From positions 1 through 64,000 of the forward strand of contig JAURVB010014128.1 of the NCBI GenBank assembly GCA_033002965.1: 64,000 nucleotides of DNA, in the 5' to 3' direction. Both the position numbers and the translations under genes were made by a program. Below are positions 35,838 to 49,300 of this stretch, piece after piece (the stretch's first letter is position 1; each line of letters begins with the position of its first letter). The notes beneath the pieces are model-generated. The model saw nothing but the letters and a program-made list of their open reading frames with translations. It did not search any database and was not told the DNA's origin. The DNA is from Piper betle (taxonomy: Eukaryota > Streptophyta > Magnoliopsida > Piperales > Piperaceae).

Positions 35838-37138
35838 AAATAAAATAAGGGTTTTCAATCTGCCTTTTAAGTTTTCCATAAGATTAAGGTTTTATTATTA
35901 TAAACTAAGTTTATTTTTACAACCACTTTTTTTATTTTTTGTAATTTTGTAAAATAATATTTTTTCCTAAAATTATATGGTATCCTTATATACAGGAGAT
36001 ATGATAATTATAAGGATATGTATATATATATCTATATATATGGATTTATATAAAATCTATTAAATATATTTATTTATATTTAGAAAGAGGCTCACCATTA
36101 ATGGGGTATCTCTGTCATATATGTCAACATCTCCTACTCATATATAATAGGGCACTATTAAATCTCATTTCCCATTTATAAATGAAATGTGATTTAGGTA
36201 ATAGAAAGTAGAAGTACAAAAAACACTTATTAGAGATATTTAATGGTTTAAATGTTTACACTGTCATACGTTGTAGTGAAGATTGTATATTTTTAAATAC
36301 TTTTTACTTTACTACTATTATTCATATTATTTAATCATGAGGATATAATAAAGGTCATGACATGTATACAATTTTTAAAATGTTTTTCCTTTTACACATA
36401 TATTACTTTTCATAATTAATTATCATTATTTCTCATATATATTCATATTGTCAATTATTCATAGTCGTAAATAGTATACTAAAAATAATAATTTTAATTG
36501 ATAATCTTAAATATAGTTGAAAGTTACTGAGGATACTTGAGAAACAAATTTTCTTCGAGAATCTTATCCAGTAGGGAAGATGGTACATTCTCTCATTATC
36601 CTTAAGCCAAAAAAGTACACACGATATGAATCATGTGTATGGATTTATAATATAACTCACATAGGGCGCATGCTCTTTATCAACATCGTGCACATGGTAT
36701 AAATCAAGTGCTATGCACTTAGAATATAACTTATATAGAGCGCATGCCTTTTATCAACACCATATAGACTTAAGTGCAATTGTTACCCAAACAATTGACC
36801 CAAGACAATCAAATAAGACAACTAATGTAATATTTATGCTTATATCTGGCATAATGAGATATACGGTTGTGGGTAACTATATCAAATATTATAAGAAAAT
36901 AGCCTCATCTTGAATTCTATAGCGGCGACATACATGATTTAAAGTACTAAGATCTCATTTCCTAATGCTACAGGAGTGTTTGACGCAAATCCTCTATGAA
37001 AAAATCATTCATCTCATTTGACATACTATTCTTTGTGTTAATATATATATAAAAAATATGTAATTATCATTAACCAAAAATTTAAAAATGATATTTAGAG
37101 TCTCCAAAAATACATATAAAAAATTACATAAAAAATAA
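35838..37138. repeat. AT-rich repeat-derived sequence, possibly LTR of the adjacent copia fragment
   Basis: No coding frame. About 36615-36765 holds a 75-bp imperfect tandem duplication (each unit with TATAACT.A.ATAG.GCGCATGC..TTTATCAACA). Its position downstream of the minus-strand copia fragment would suit that element's 3' LTR, but I found no terminal motifs. Confidence 0.35.
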
Positions 37139-37400
37139 TCACGTCATCCTAATGTGAGAAAAATACACATCTCTTGGTATTGGATTCCTCAAAGGAACCA
37201 CAACCATCTGATGTGTGGATATGTATTTCATACTCATTTCATTTTTTTGAACAATATCTCTGATGAAATTATATTTGATATCAATGTGTTTGGTTTTGCT
37301 ATGATATTTGGGAACTTTTATATAAGCAATTGCGGCCTGATTGTCGCAAAATATTGTTACGGGGTTGTGAAGAAAGCGTGACAACTCCCAAATGTCATAA
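37139..37400 (-). pseudogene. Ty1/copia RNase H fragment
   Basis: The minus-strand frame reads NPVTIFCDNQAAIAYIKVPK and continues YHSKTKHIDIKYNFIRDIV and STHQMV, the conserved end of copia polymerase (CDN.AAI.....P..H.RTKHIDI..HF.R). The usual LTKPL-like motif has changed to LRNPIP. Upstream polymerase domains are missing, so it is only the C-terminal end. Confidence 0.88.
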
Positions 37401-37544
37401 AAATCTACTCAACCTATAAAAACTGTAACCCGAGTTAAGGTTTTATATTCAGAATCGGTCGGTTCAACTGCTATTTTCAGTCAAGTCAATTTCTAAACAT
37501 GCGTACTAAATTGAGGCCGATCGTGTAAAAATAAATACAAAAAC

Positions 37545-37980
37545 AAAAATGAATAAATTAGAGCAATGACTACTTTCCTGAGTAACGAGGCCTTTGTAAC
37601 TCAATAATTATGGAGGAAGTTCACGTCAAAAGGTAAAGCTAGTTATCTCTGTTTGTATATTGACACTTTGTTGAGTAACTGGTCCTTCATAACTTAGTAA
37701 TTATGGGGGTTCATGTCAAAAGGTAAAACTAGTTATTCTTTAATAAAAAAAATAAAAAATAAAAATGAATAAATTAGAGCAATGACTTTACTGTGACTTT
37801 ACTGAGTAATCAGGCCTTTGTAACTCAGTAATTATGGGGGTTGCGTCAAAAGGTAAAACTAGTTATCTCTGTTTGCATATTGGCGCTTTGCTGAGTAACT
37901 AGGCCTTCGTAACTCAGTAATTATGGCGGTTTGCGTCAAAAGGTAAAGCTGGCTACTCTTTAAAAAAAACCCAAAAATAA
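37545..37980. repeat. Complex tandem repeat: two units of 216 bp, each with two half-units
   Basis: AAAAATGAATAAATTAGAGC starts the repeat at 37545 and again at 37761. Within each unit the block TGAGTAAC..GGCCTT.GTAACTCAGTAATTATGG and GTCAAAAGGTAAA.CTAGTTA occurs twice (half-unit starts near 37579, 37671, 37802, 37891). TGAGTAAC and GTAACTCA form an imperfect inverted repeat in every half-unit. No coding sequence. Confidence 0.8.
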
Positions 37981-38685
37981 ATGCCTATATTAGTGGAGAT
38001 GAAGGCAAATGGCAAATATATTTAAACATGAGCTAGAGTGTTATTTTCTTGGTGCAAATGAGAAGGATAAGCAAAAAGATTATCTTATACACACACACAC
38101 ACACGGAGAGCCTTCTTTTGGGTGTGATTGATGAAAGGTAATTTCTGATTTGATTGACATCTTGTTGCCTCAGATAGTTTGATTAAGAATCATATAAGAA
38201 TATAATGGGGACTAAGCATTTTTGTGTAGTAAAATTTTTTTTGTCGTGATATTTTGTTCGGGATGCGCAAAAGTTTAAGTTTGGAGGTGTGTTAAGTGTT
38301 TAAAGTATACAATATTTACCCATGTTTTTAATATGATTTTGTAAATCCTAAGTATAAATATTATTAATTAGATGATATTTTACTTTATTTTTTAGTTAAT
38401 TAATATTTTATTAGATATGTTTAATTTTAGAGTGTAATGTAGAAAAAAATTGAAAACAAAGAAGGTTAGGAATTATTGGTTAGAGCATTGGACCCCACCC
38501 ATTGATGGTTACAATTTATGGTGTTGGCAAAGCTTGATGAGGATAGATTTGCATAGTTTTGGCTACATTTGAGTAAGTCGGGGAGTTGGAAACTTCATCA
38601 GACATTATAATCAATTACACTACATCGTGTGGTAGAATCCTTGTTCGAATTCTTGTATCTCTTGAGTATCTCATCTTCTATATAA
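37981..38685. other. No gene seen
   Basis: AT-rich sequence with an (AC)n run at about 38090-38104. Confidence 0.4.
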
Positions 38686-38687
38686 AT

Positions 38688-39515
38688 GACGGTCATTTAT
38701 TATTTGAAATATCTCAACTCTTGGCTTAGAAGTAGTTTTAGTTTTAGTAATTCTTTTCCTTTCATAATGAGAAATAACTTTTTTTCATAATATTTTCTAT
38801 TTTTATTATTGAGTAATCTTTTATTTCGTTCTAGAGAAGAATAGAACTTAATATGGTTTAATTGAATTTGATTGCTCTTTTATTCAATCTTACTCTTTTA
38901 ACATGATTGGATTAACATGGTTTACTATGATTTCTCATACTTTATTTCAACCTCTTACTCTTTTATTTAATTGGATTGCTTGAATTATCATGTTCTTAAT
39001 ACTAAGAGTAGACTGATCACCTATTACTTAGATTATGAGGTTTAATTAGATTTCGGAAGAAATCAATTAGATTAGTCATTGATAATGCATCATATAATGA
39101 GTCTTTTAATTTGTTTGTTGTTGTGGTCGGGAGATACACAACATCGTATATGATTGTAAGGCAAATCTTAATGTGTTATTTTGTTGATTAATTAATTATT
39201 ACCGAGAGGTATAAATTAAGGTGAAATAACATATGCATAAAGGAGCGGGAGCCACCATGTCGTATAATTCTCCTAAATCGGCAATTCAAGAGAATAAAAG
39301 ATAAGAGTAAGATGTGATAATATTAAATTTATATTAAGGGAAATTCGATTCTACAACGAGTTTTATCATTATAACTTTTTCTTTGATTTAAAGTTATTCT
39401 TAATTTCATTTTCTTTAATTAATTTAAAGAAATTCATCTCTATGTAGAACGATACTTACATTTATCCTTATATTACTTGTTCTGACCATTTATACTTGCA
39501 TGTTTTGAATTAATC
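38688..39515 (+). repeat. Dispersed retroelement-type repeat, copy 1
   Basis: Matches 63190-64000 in inverted orientation over its whole length; shared landmarks include AGGAGCGGGAGCCACCATGT, TTAGATTATGAGGTTTAATT, AGTCATTGATAAT and, at the right end, TATACTTGCAT. No coding frame. The class is probably the end of an LTR retrotransposon, but I cannot name the family. Confidence 0.65.
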
Positions 39516-40310
39516 AAATAGTTATGTAGTTATATTTTTTAATCAGCAACATTTGTTACTATCATTTCTTTTATATATATGTAGGTAAGGATTAAATACT
39601 AGATACACCGGCTTAGGTAAAGGAGCACTGACCTACCTTTGACACACACACACATGCTTACCGATATAATGTTTGTTTTTACTATTTTGTTATGTTATTA
39701 TGAAAATAAAATTCTTGTGATAAAATTGCCTGATATAAATGATGATATGATAAAAACTTTATTAAATAAAAATGGATTGTGATAATATGATTCGAAATAC
39801 ATATTATTGTACAGATTAAATGATAAGGGTGGAAATGAACATTTGCAGGTCAATCGAGTCACAAAATGTAGAGAATATTTTGATATGTCCAAATTTAATA
39901 TTCATGTGAAAATATAATACAATGGATATATATTAATTTATGTATTTATATATATTGATTTAATAAAGTGGCCCTTAATTACACTTTTAAGAGAGATTCT
40001 ATCTATTTTATTTTAAGAATTTTTATTGATTTTATCATAATTATTTTGATATGTAAATTAATTGTCATGTCATCTATGTAATAACATGTTAAAGGTTCCG
40101 TGCATTCATCCATGCATAGTGAATAGACACCGTGAGTAGATCCACTTAGATTAAATTCGGGTTAGCTGACCTAATATGACATTCCAATTTAGTTCGCGAG
40201 CGGGCCGGAATCAGGGTGTTAGACAACCAAACACCTTCATCAGAGATAAAATAATACAAAAATTTATATTTTAAGCTATTGTACACGACTAAAAATAGAA
40301 GAAGAAAAAA
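39516..40310. other. No gene seen; SKI2 3' flank
   Basis: AT-rich sequence with a short (AC)n run near 39642-39653. The last 100-200 bases before 40310 should contain the 3' untranslated region of SKI2. Confidence 0.4.
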
Positions 40311-43300
40311 TCAAAGACCAGTGATGTATAAGCTAGCAGCAAATACTATGTCCCGCTTTATAGCATTGGAAGCCATCTCCATTTTTTTGTGTAGTGCAGA
40401 GTTACCCATAATAGCTGCTGCATTTCTGAATTCCCGGCATGTTTCATCCAATCTGACGATGGTTCTTACTATGAGACCTTCGGGCACATCGGTGAGCTCA
40501 CATATATCACAAAAAGGAGTTCCCTGCCCAACCAAATATGATAATAGTAGATAAATAGATCATTTATTACAGTTTTATTAGTGAAAAAAGAAGATGAAGC
40601 AGCAGTAAAACAACCTTCGCCCATTCATAGACCACCTCAACAAGACCAAACTTGAGGTTGTCCTGTATATAGTCCTCAGTGTTTATGGAGATATTGTGGC
40701 GTAATTGTACTTCACCAAGTCTTATTGCAGTCTCCAACAACCTACCAAATCAACAAACCTTAGGATGGCTGAAAAATGCTGGGTCACATACAACACTCAT
40801 GCTTGTATTGGCAGAATTAGGAATGATGTTCAGAGCACATAAGAAAATAGCAATCAGCAAATGGGAAAGATCCTGTTTATGATAATACAAAATTCCCATC
40901 ATAAATCATCCTGCATTTCATGTCATCAATACAAACATGGCAAGTGAACAATATTTCCAAATTTCATTTCACTAAGGCTATGTTTAGTTAGCATGAAATA
41001 GATATAAATGACATGAAAATTTTAAATGGTCAACCTTACTAATAGTATATATGTAATATATTTTAAAAAAAATTAGTACATGTTCATTATATTTTGCATT
41101 AAGTAAATCATGATTATCATCAAGTGGGGCACCTATGTGCACTGATACATTTTGCATGTTGTTAACTTTGTAACAATATCAACAAGATAAAAAATTGTGT
41201 ATAACAAGGCATTCAAATTTTAGTGAGGGAACAGATATTAGATACTCAAGTTGTTAGAGGGGGTATGAATAAAATTTTACAAATTACAAATGAACCTTGT
41301 TGAAACAAATATTTAGTGGTTCCTTTTCCTAATGGCTCGAGCTTTTGAGATAAGTTAGATTATCTAAAATTAAAATGGTATCATAGCCAAAGGTCTAGGG
41401 ACGTTTGGGGTTCAAATCACGTTGACGATATATACCCGAAGAATTATTAATTTTGCCCCATGTTGTGACCAACGGGCTATTTGCATCGTGTTTGTGTTTG
41501 TCCACGTGCTAAGCCTTAAAAAAACCTTACTTGTACGTGACGGGGCGTGTTGAAGTAAATATTTAGTGGTTCCATTTCTTAGCAGCTTGAGCTTTTAAGA
41601 CAAGTGGTTAGATCATCTTACCATTGACACCACAGAGAAAGAAATAAATAGGAATGTCGTATGTATAAGAATATACCTTTCCTTTGCACGTTGCAACTTA
41701 GGAGTCAGGGATGGTTCAGAAGTGTTCTTCTGCTGGAAGACAAATGCAGACATAATAGCTATAGCTTCGGTGGGTTCCAAATCATTGAACTGGTTCTCAA
41801 ACAAGCATTCTGTGCAAATCAACTCCTCACCGGAATTCATCTCACAAGCTACCCTTCCTTTAATCTGAACAACGAGGTCTCCATCTATACAACCAATGTC
41901 CTTTAAAACATCAATCTGAAATACAAGCAGGAATACATTAATTATATGCCCATTAAAGTAAATTTAAAGACATTAGAATTTTCGTTCATAGAGGAGAAAT
42001 AAAGAATGTACATACTGAGTCTTACAAATCAATATCGTAATAAGGGCGCAATAATAAATGTTAGCTAATGATTCACCTACACTAAAAGAAATCTGCTGCA
42101 GATAATCAGATTGAACCTCTCTGTTTATTGAAAAAGTACCATAATTAAACAAGGAAACAAGACTGTTGACAATTACAGTCTTTTGCAAGTCGAAATTTGA
42201 ACCACCTAGTGGATTTTAAAGTCTTAATTTGGTCGAGAGGCATTAGCTACCATGCTCAACTAAGATATCTAAAAGTAAGTCAAGTACCCTACCCGGCCTT
42301 GAAAGTCTGGCAACTGCTGAAGTGCCTCATCAGACATCTGGAACTTTAAAGCATTAACCTCCTCTTTATGTTTGGCTAACTCTTTCGCAAGCATAATATG
42401 CTCCTCAAATTTGATGCAACCATGACACTTATTTTGAGTCATCTTTTGCAAAAAATTATTGTAAGAACGATAGTGTTCCACAAGCTTCATGTCCTTCAAT
42501 TTCAAATCTGAAATGGAAGCCCCGTCACACTGAACATTGTCATATATGCAAATGATTCAACAGGCAGCCAAACAAATTAATATTCCAGAGTCTTTTCTAC
42601 TGACATGCATGAGGTACGATAAGCACCATTTAATCTTAAATCAGAATCTGCTTGGAATTATGCAGAACTACAAGTCTTATAATATGTTCTGAGTATAAGA
42701 TACATAATCATTCCCATAAGAAAGCAACATGGAGCCATGGTAAAAAATAAAAATGAAAAAAAAAAGGAAAGAGAAAAAGAAAGAACGGAAGGAAAGAAGA
42801 AGATAGAAAAAAAGAAGCATTTATTCTTTCCTAAAACAACACAAAGCTATTCAATCAATAAAAAATATCTTTATAATAAAGATTGTTGCATCAGGATTCT
42901 TAAATTAATTGACTCTTGTTTAAACAAACTATTGGTTTGTTGCTACAGGTTAAGAAAGGAAAAGATTGGTACAGGCACGCTAATCCAAGTTACCACAGGC
43001 AATGTCGAAGATGGCATGTTTTAAATATAATTTTCATGACTATAAAATCAAGTACCTTTCACAGGGTCTACTGCAGGAGGATATTTGCCCCCTGGAGGCT
43101 TCTGTGCCAACAACTGCTGTACAGTTTTTGAATATGTAGCTGTACTAGGATCTTCGAGAAGCCGCATTTGATCAATCTTTATTCTAGGGCAGCTGCATAT
43201 GCTTAGAAACTCACCACATTCAACCCATCTCACTTCGTAATTCATCCCAGCAGCAGTGCCATAGTACGGAAGTTCTATATTTACAACACCAGATCCTTTC

Positions 43301-46300
43301 CTAGAACTAACAGATGTAAAATATTCTTCTTCCTGACCACGTTTTCCTTTTGGAGCAATAAAATACCCTTGCGGAAAACTATTTGTATCTTTTTCAGGTG
43401 GCTTGTCCAACAAAGCTGATTGACCTTGGACAGGTGGCACGGAATTAGGTCTGAGTAACATAACAATATACTGTTTACTATTTGAGGGTGGGGTTTTAAG
43501 CACAACTCCAAGAAAGTGATCTTCCGCCTGTCAAAAGTTCAGGAAACTATTTAATGATATACGTGCAAAATGCCAGAATATATGACATGTACTATCAAGT
43601 AATCAAAAATAACAGTTTCCGCAATGTAAATATTTTAAAAAAATAAATAAAAGTTGCATAATGAAACCCCAGTATAAATAAACCATCATCAAAGAGAATA
43701 AATTGCATAGCCAAATCTCATAGAATAACTTATAACCTTAAGGATAAGACAGCATCATATACACGTTTCAACTACAAATCAGCTTGCTTTTGTGTAATAA
43801 TAATTAAAATAATACAATACTTTCGTTAATTCAAGTTTTATGATAACTTCAGACATAAATCTGCTTTGATGCAAGCCAATTAAAAGACTGTTTAGAAAGG
43901 TCGACAAATTTTAGGAGATCTTAGATGTCAAATTGAGATCTCATTGGGCGGAATATGCTCATTAATCCTCTTAATTACTAACATAAATGTGAAAATAAAC
44001 GATCATCTAAAAGAATAAATTGCATAGAAAGTGTAAGGTCAGCTGAAGGCCAAGATCGTGCCAATATCGAAAAAATAAGCATGCAAGCCAATTATCATTA
44101 ACTTTTAACCATTACTTAATCTATAATAAGAAATAAAAATGACAGCTACTGATTTGATTTGTGCAAATTTAATGACTACAGTATAGAAACGTTAAGAACA
44201 TAAAATGGATCCAGTAGAAGATCATATTGATCACTGGATTCTATTCATTAACTTTCATGTGTCAAAGTTTTAAGACCCAACAACTGGATTCTCTCTTCAG
44301 TATTGTTGCTTCTTGAAAATGTACAAATGAAAAACAGGACCACAGTACCCTATTGCTCATAATGTTCTCCCCTTAATCTGAACAAGATTTCCTACTCTAT
44401 GGCAGAGAGAGTTAGAAAATATATTTAAGAATAACAAAATAGCCAAGAATCCATTTTTCTAAGACCATGATTCTTGGAAGTTCTCACATAGAAAACTTAA
44501 AGTTCTATCTGAATAATCTGCACACTCCCACACCTACATAGTTCTTTTTATTCTTGCAATGAGTTGACCTAAAATCAAGGCAGGCTCTTATCCTGATAAC
44601 TAACAGTGAAAAGTGCTATGGTTTTCATGTACAACACTAATTTTATTCAGTACTCACAGTTTGAGATCTGACGATCACTACCCTCCCAGGTTGCAAAAAT
44701 TGCTGACCAACGTTTGACTGCATAATTCCTTCTGATATATAAGACAAACTCCTCTCAGCTTCCAAGAACATCTCATAGTACTCTTCAATGGCCGGTTCTC
44801 CCCTGATACATCTGCAATACATAAATGTTTTCAAAAAATAAAAAAAAACAATTGTATTTAAAAGCAAATAGTAGGAAGTGTAAGCTCAAGCTGTGAAGAA
44901 AGGAAACTGCTTAATATTTACTTTAACACTCCCCTTCACGAGCATGTAAAATTTTCAAGCTTCGCACATGGACAAACACGGGGCAAAGAATCCATTGGGC
45001 ACAACATTGAACAAAATAATATTTTTCCAGACATATATCGCCAATAGGATTCGAATCCCTACCTTGTGGCTCTAGTACCATGAAGAAATAATTCATAGAA
45101 GCATGGAACAGATACAAGGAAATTGGCTGCTTGTTCTTCTTTTTAATACTCAAAAGCATTGTTTATTGTTATACTTCAAGGTATATATATCACAAATGAT
45201 GATACACACACCTACCATATATAATCTACAAAATATAAATACCAATAAGACTCCTAACAAACATGGCTCCTTACATAATTGATGGCTTAACTAACCAACA
45301 CATAATATATATCAAACACAACAACTTCTAAAGGAATAAACACAAAGTACTATGTCCCACAATTCCGCCAAGTTATGCAAAAGCTTCAAGAATCTTACTG
45401 GAATGTCGTTCTTCGCAATATTTAATATTAAAAGAATTAATTTATTTTTTTAATAAATTGCTTTTCTTCAGGAAGTTTGATGGAAAGCAGTCACACATCT
45501 CAAACATATGTGGAATCTCCTCACAGAAGTTGCAAAAACCAAAGATACTAAACAATCTACAAAGCACTTCTAGTTGAAGAAATTACATATTCCATTGACC
45601 GGCTCATGATTTGACAAGAGGGGATGCAATTCTCAACAAAAGAAGACTCACAAAAGAGGAAGATTAAGGTTAACTCATGCAACCACAATGAAAGAGAACT
45701 TACTCAACTGTTTTCGTAGGTTGAGCAAGTTTTCGCATAAGAAGCTGTTGTTTCTCTGGAAGTTTTTTCTGAGAATGGAATTCAGCAAAACTTCTCTTTA
45801 GCATGTCTTCTACCTGAAAAGAAGGTTGAACATCATTATTCACATAAGCATATACTGATAACAAAATGCGCAGATTGAATATGAAAAACAAAGTATAACA
45901 TCCAAGGTTGAAACCAAAGCCAGTTTAAATTGATGGCCATCTCTATTATTCATAAAGTTGGTTCTCATAAATGAACAAAAAATAAGTATCCCAACTAAGG
46001 GAATCATTCATAAAGTTGGTTCTCATAAATGAACAAAAAATAAGAATCCCAACTAAGGGAAAACACAGTTATAATGTATATACATTTTTTACTGAAAGGG
46101 AGGCGGAAGTGCCAATTACCTTCAATTCTTCAACACGAAGTAGGCGCAGGATCATTATGTAGGTCAAACGAAATTGAGATTCAAGCTTTGTTGGGCTACC
46201 AACCATTAAACGTTTCAAATCCCTCTCATTAGGAATCTCATCACGGCACATCACAACAACGGTGCCAATATTGTCTTGCATTCTTCTGCCAGCACGACCA

Positions 46301-49300
46301 GCCATTTGTGTATATTCACCTGGAAGCAGCTGTCTAAATTCCTTCCCATCAAATTTCCTTAAAGAGTCAAAGACTACCTGTTACAAAATAAGATCACCAT
46401 TGTTGAAATACTATTACTTCAAACACAACTAGACATGATACATTGGTTTGGAATAGGTAGAATGGCTTGGATTAGACAGAATAAGGAGGAAAAACTTTTG
46501 TTTTAATTCGTACTTAGCAGCTACCTACTAGATATGTAAGTCTTAATTAGTCAATTACTACTCATCTAGAACTAGATAAATTCATCCAAGAAAAAGATAG
46601 TCTAGACCTTCAAGCCATAGTATTCAGAAAAGTACATTATTTTTTCAATTTCTAAGTGTTATTTCATCTTCAGCTTTGCTCTTCAATTATATTATCATCT
46701 TTGTTCGCCATTACAAGAGGGATAATATCACAAAAATTGGTTATTTGATGAATGATGAATCTAAGATACAGACTTCTTCTATGGCGACGCTGTAAAAAAA
46801 CTAGCATGCCTTCAAATTTAAACGTTTGAATAAAATAATATACCTTTACTAGGGATGCAAGCCCAACCATAACAATTTTAAGGAATGCATAAAACAACTC
46901 ACAGTTCTAGCCGGTGCATTCACTCCCATAGCAAATGTTTCAGTGGAAAAAAGAACCTGCTTGCAGAAAAAAAAAGTATCCAAGGGCATAAGGAAATTCA
47001 CAAACTAATGATTAAAGAATAAAGCTATATTCACATTAAATGCTTTCTTCGTTAGGACTTTTCATGAAAAAATGTCATCTCACCAGGATGGTAAGGGAGA
47101 AACTATAACCAGTAAAGGACAAAGCTAGCTTTCAAATGTGTCCACACCATGACCCTTAAACCAAAAATAGAATCAATATTCACGGCATAACTCATGTGAA
47201 GTTTGGACACATTTTTAGGAAAAGGGACCCACAAATGAAGAGTAGTAAATATGTCAATTATTAAAAGCTCACAATCGGGGAGACAACCTCCATTGGACCC
47301 AAAATGGTCCATTCGTCATCATACAAAAAACGAGATGAGAGTTCAGATGAGCCTAGGTTAATAATATTAAGTCAAAATAGAATATCCTAAGATGGGTGGA
47401 TTATAAGATCAAATTAGTTCTACATTTAATACCTACTAAGATAAGATCCAACTATTAGTGTGGTTGTGCTTATCAGATCTTCAAATTGGATTCACGATTT
47501 TGAAGGGACAACTTAGAACCATTAGTCTGCACTTAGGCTGGATCGTTACAAAAGTAACACCCATGTATGCACATTTCTCACTAACGTAGTCTAATGATCA
47601 TAACTAATATTGCAAAGAATCCAACCAAATTACCTTGATCACTCCTTTGCAAAAAGCATCTCGACAACTTCCTTAACAATTGGTAAAAGTCCGGCATGAT
47701 GAACACCAATTCCCCTGCGTAGCAAGCTTTGGACTCTAGTAATCTGAATGAGCACTAATGATTAATTTACCAGAAAATAGTTTATTAATTAATAGCATAA
47801 TAACATAAATCTAAATGGTGACCTGGGGAAGATTTCTATCAGATCCCTTCAAACGTGAAAATGCCTTGTCACAGAAAACACGGATTTCACTTTTCTCTGA
47901 CCTGCTAGTCAGATCAGTGCTTGGCATACTATCTGCTGATTTATCACAACGATTCTTTGAGAAACTGAAAATAATTGCCTGCAAACAACAATAAGTGTCT
48001 CTTAAAAGATAATGGGAAGTTACTATGATGATGATCAGGGCAACCTGCTTGAGGTTTTACTTAGTAACAACCATGTTTCTAATGACAAACTAGGGCATGA
48101 TGCCAATATCAAGAAGAGGAAATATTAATAAACAAACTATGAAGAGACAGCCTATAGTTATTATTTGGAAACATTGTTTGCCACTAGAACATAAAAACTT
48201 TAGTATAGACCAACAGAAAAAGACCATATGTTGCATGTTCAACCTTTCAAGGCACTCAAGATACTGTAACTACAGAAAGACCAAAATGGAACGGACACTT
48301 AAGTGTCACATTCACCATGATAGACATAAGCTTAAGTAGATCCTCACGTACAGGTAAAAGAGACTTCTTCGAGAGCTTGTTTATAAGCGATAGCCACATT
48401 GAAGTTTCTAATCTTCTAGGACCAGCATTGTTCTGAAGAAAATGGCTGGTCCATGAAGAATTTCCTCCAGTTTGAGGACCTGAATGCTTTTGAGCTTTGC
48501 TACGATTGATATTTTCACGTTGGCGAGCTTGATTACTATTTTGTGCACCATTGTTCCCCCCTCTTCCAGATGTACCACCCATTGGACAAGCACTTTTTTT
48601 CTTATGAGCATCTTCAGCACCTTTCAGCCCCTGGGGCACAAAAGTCTCATTCTCACATATTTTATACAACTCTCCTGAGTAGAAAATGCAGTGTTCCAAC
48701 GGTACAGGTCGCTTTGTGGTCCTGGCTCCCCACATATGCCAGAAGGAAAGGATAAATCAATTAATGGAATCACATTTTATTATTTCCTAAGCACTACACT
48801 GTTTTTTTATCAACAAGTCAAAGAAGATTCCAAGGTACTGTATGATACAATCCTGTAAAACTAACAAAAGTAAAAGTGAACTACACTTGTCATACCAATG
48901 CCTAGAAAAACAAATTTATATTTTACAAATTTACTCCATAAGAAAAACATAGAGCCATTTATTACAGGAGAAAAACAACCAGGGCAGCAGAATACTTTAA
49001 ATAGTATGTTGGAAAAAGTGATTACTAATGAAGCATGAAGCAATAAAAAGTCTCGTTGAAAGAAAAGTTCCTGTAGGACTAGAGTAGGAAATAGGAAAAA
49101 AGTAGAGACTTAGAGAAAAGAATGGGGAAGAAGAGATTGGGAGACCAAGAAAAGGCTGAGTTTCATCTTCATTCAAATCTCTTTTCGGCCAACAGCCTAC
49201 AGGAAATAGCCATGATGCATATCTCATTCATGACTCAACTGACTCTGAATAACTGTCCACGGACACCTGGAAACTAAATTAACAGCTTAGAAGACTTCAA

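Noticed and set aside
45050..45085. Possible tRNA T-loop (GGATTCGAATCC-like)
   Set aside because: No cloverleaf could be built around it; the context matches the interior of a TRIM-like element.
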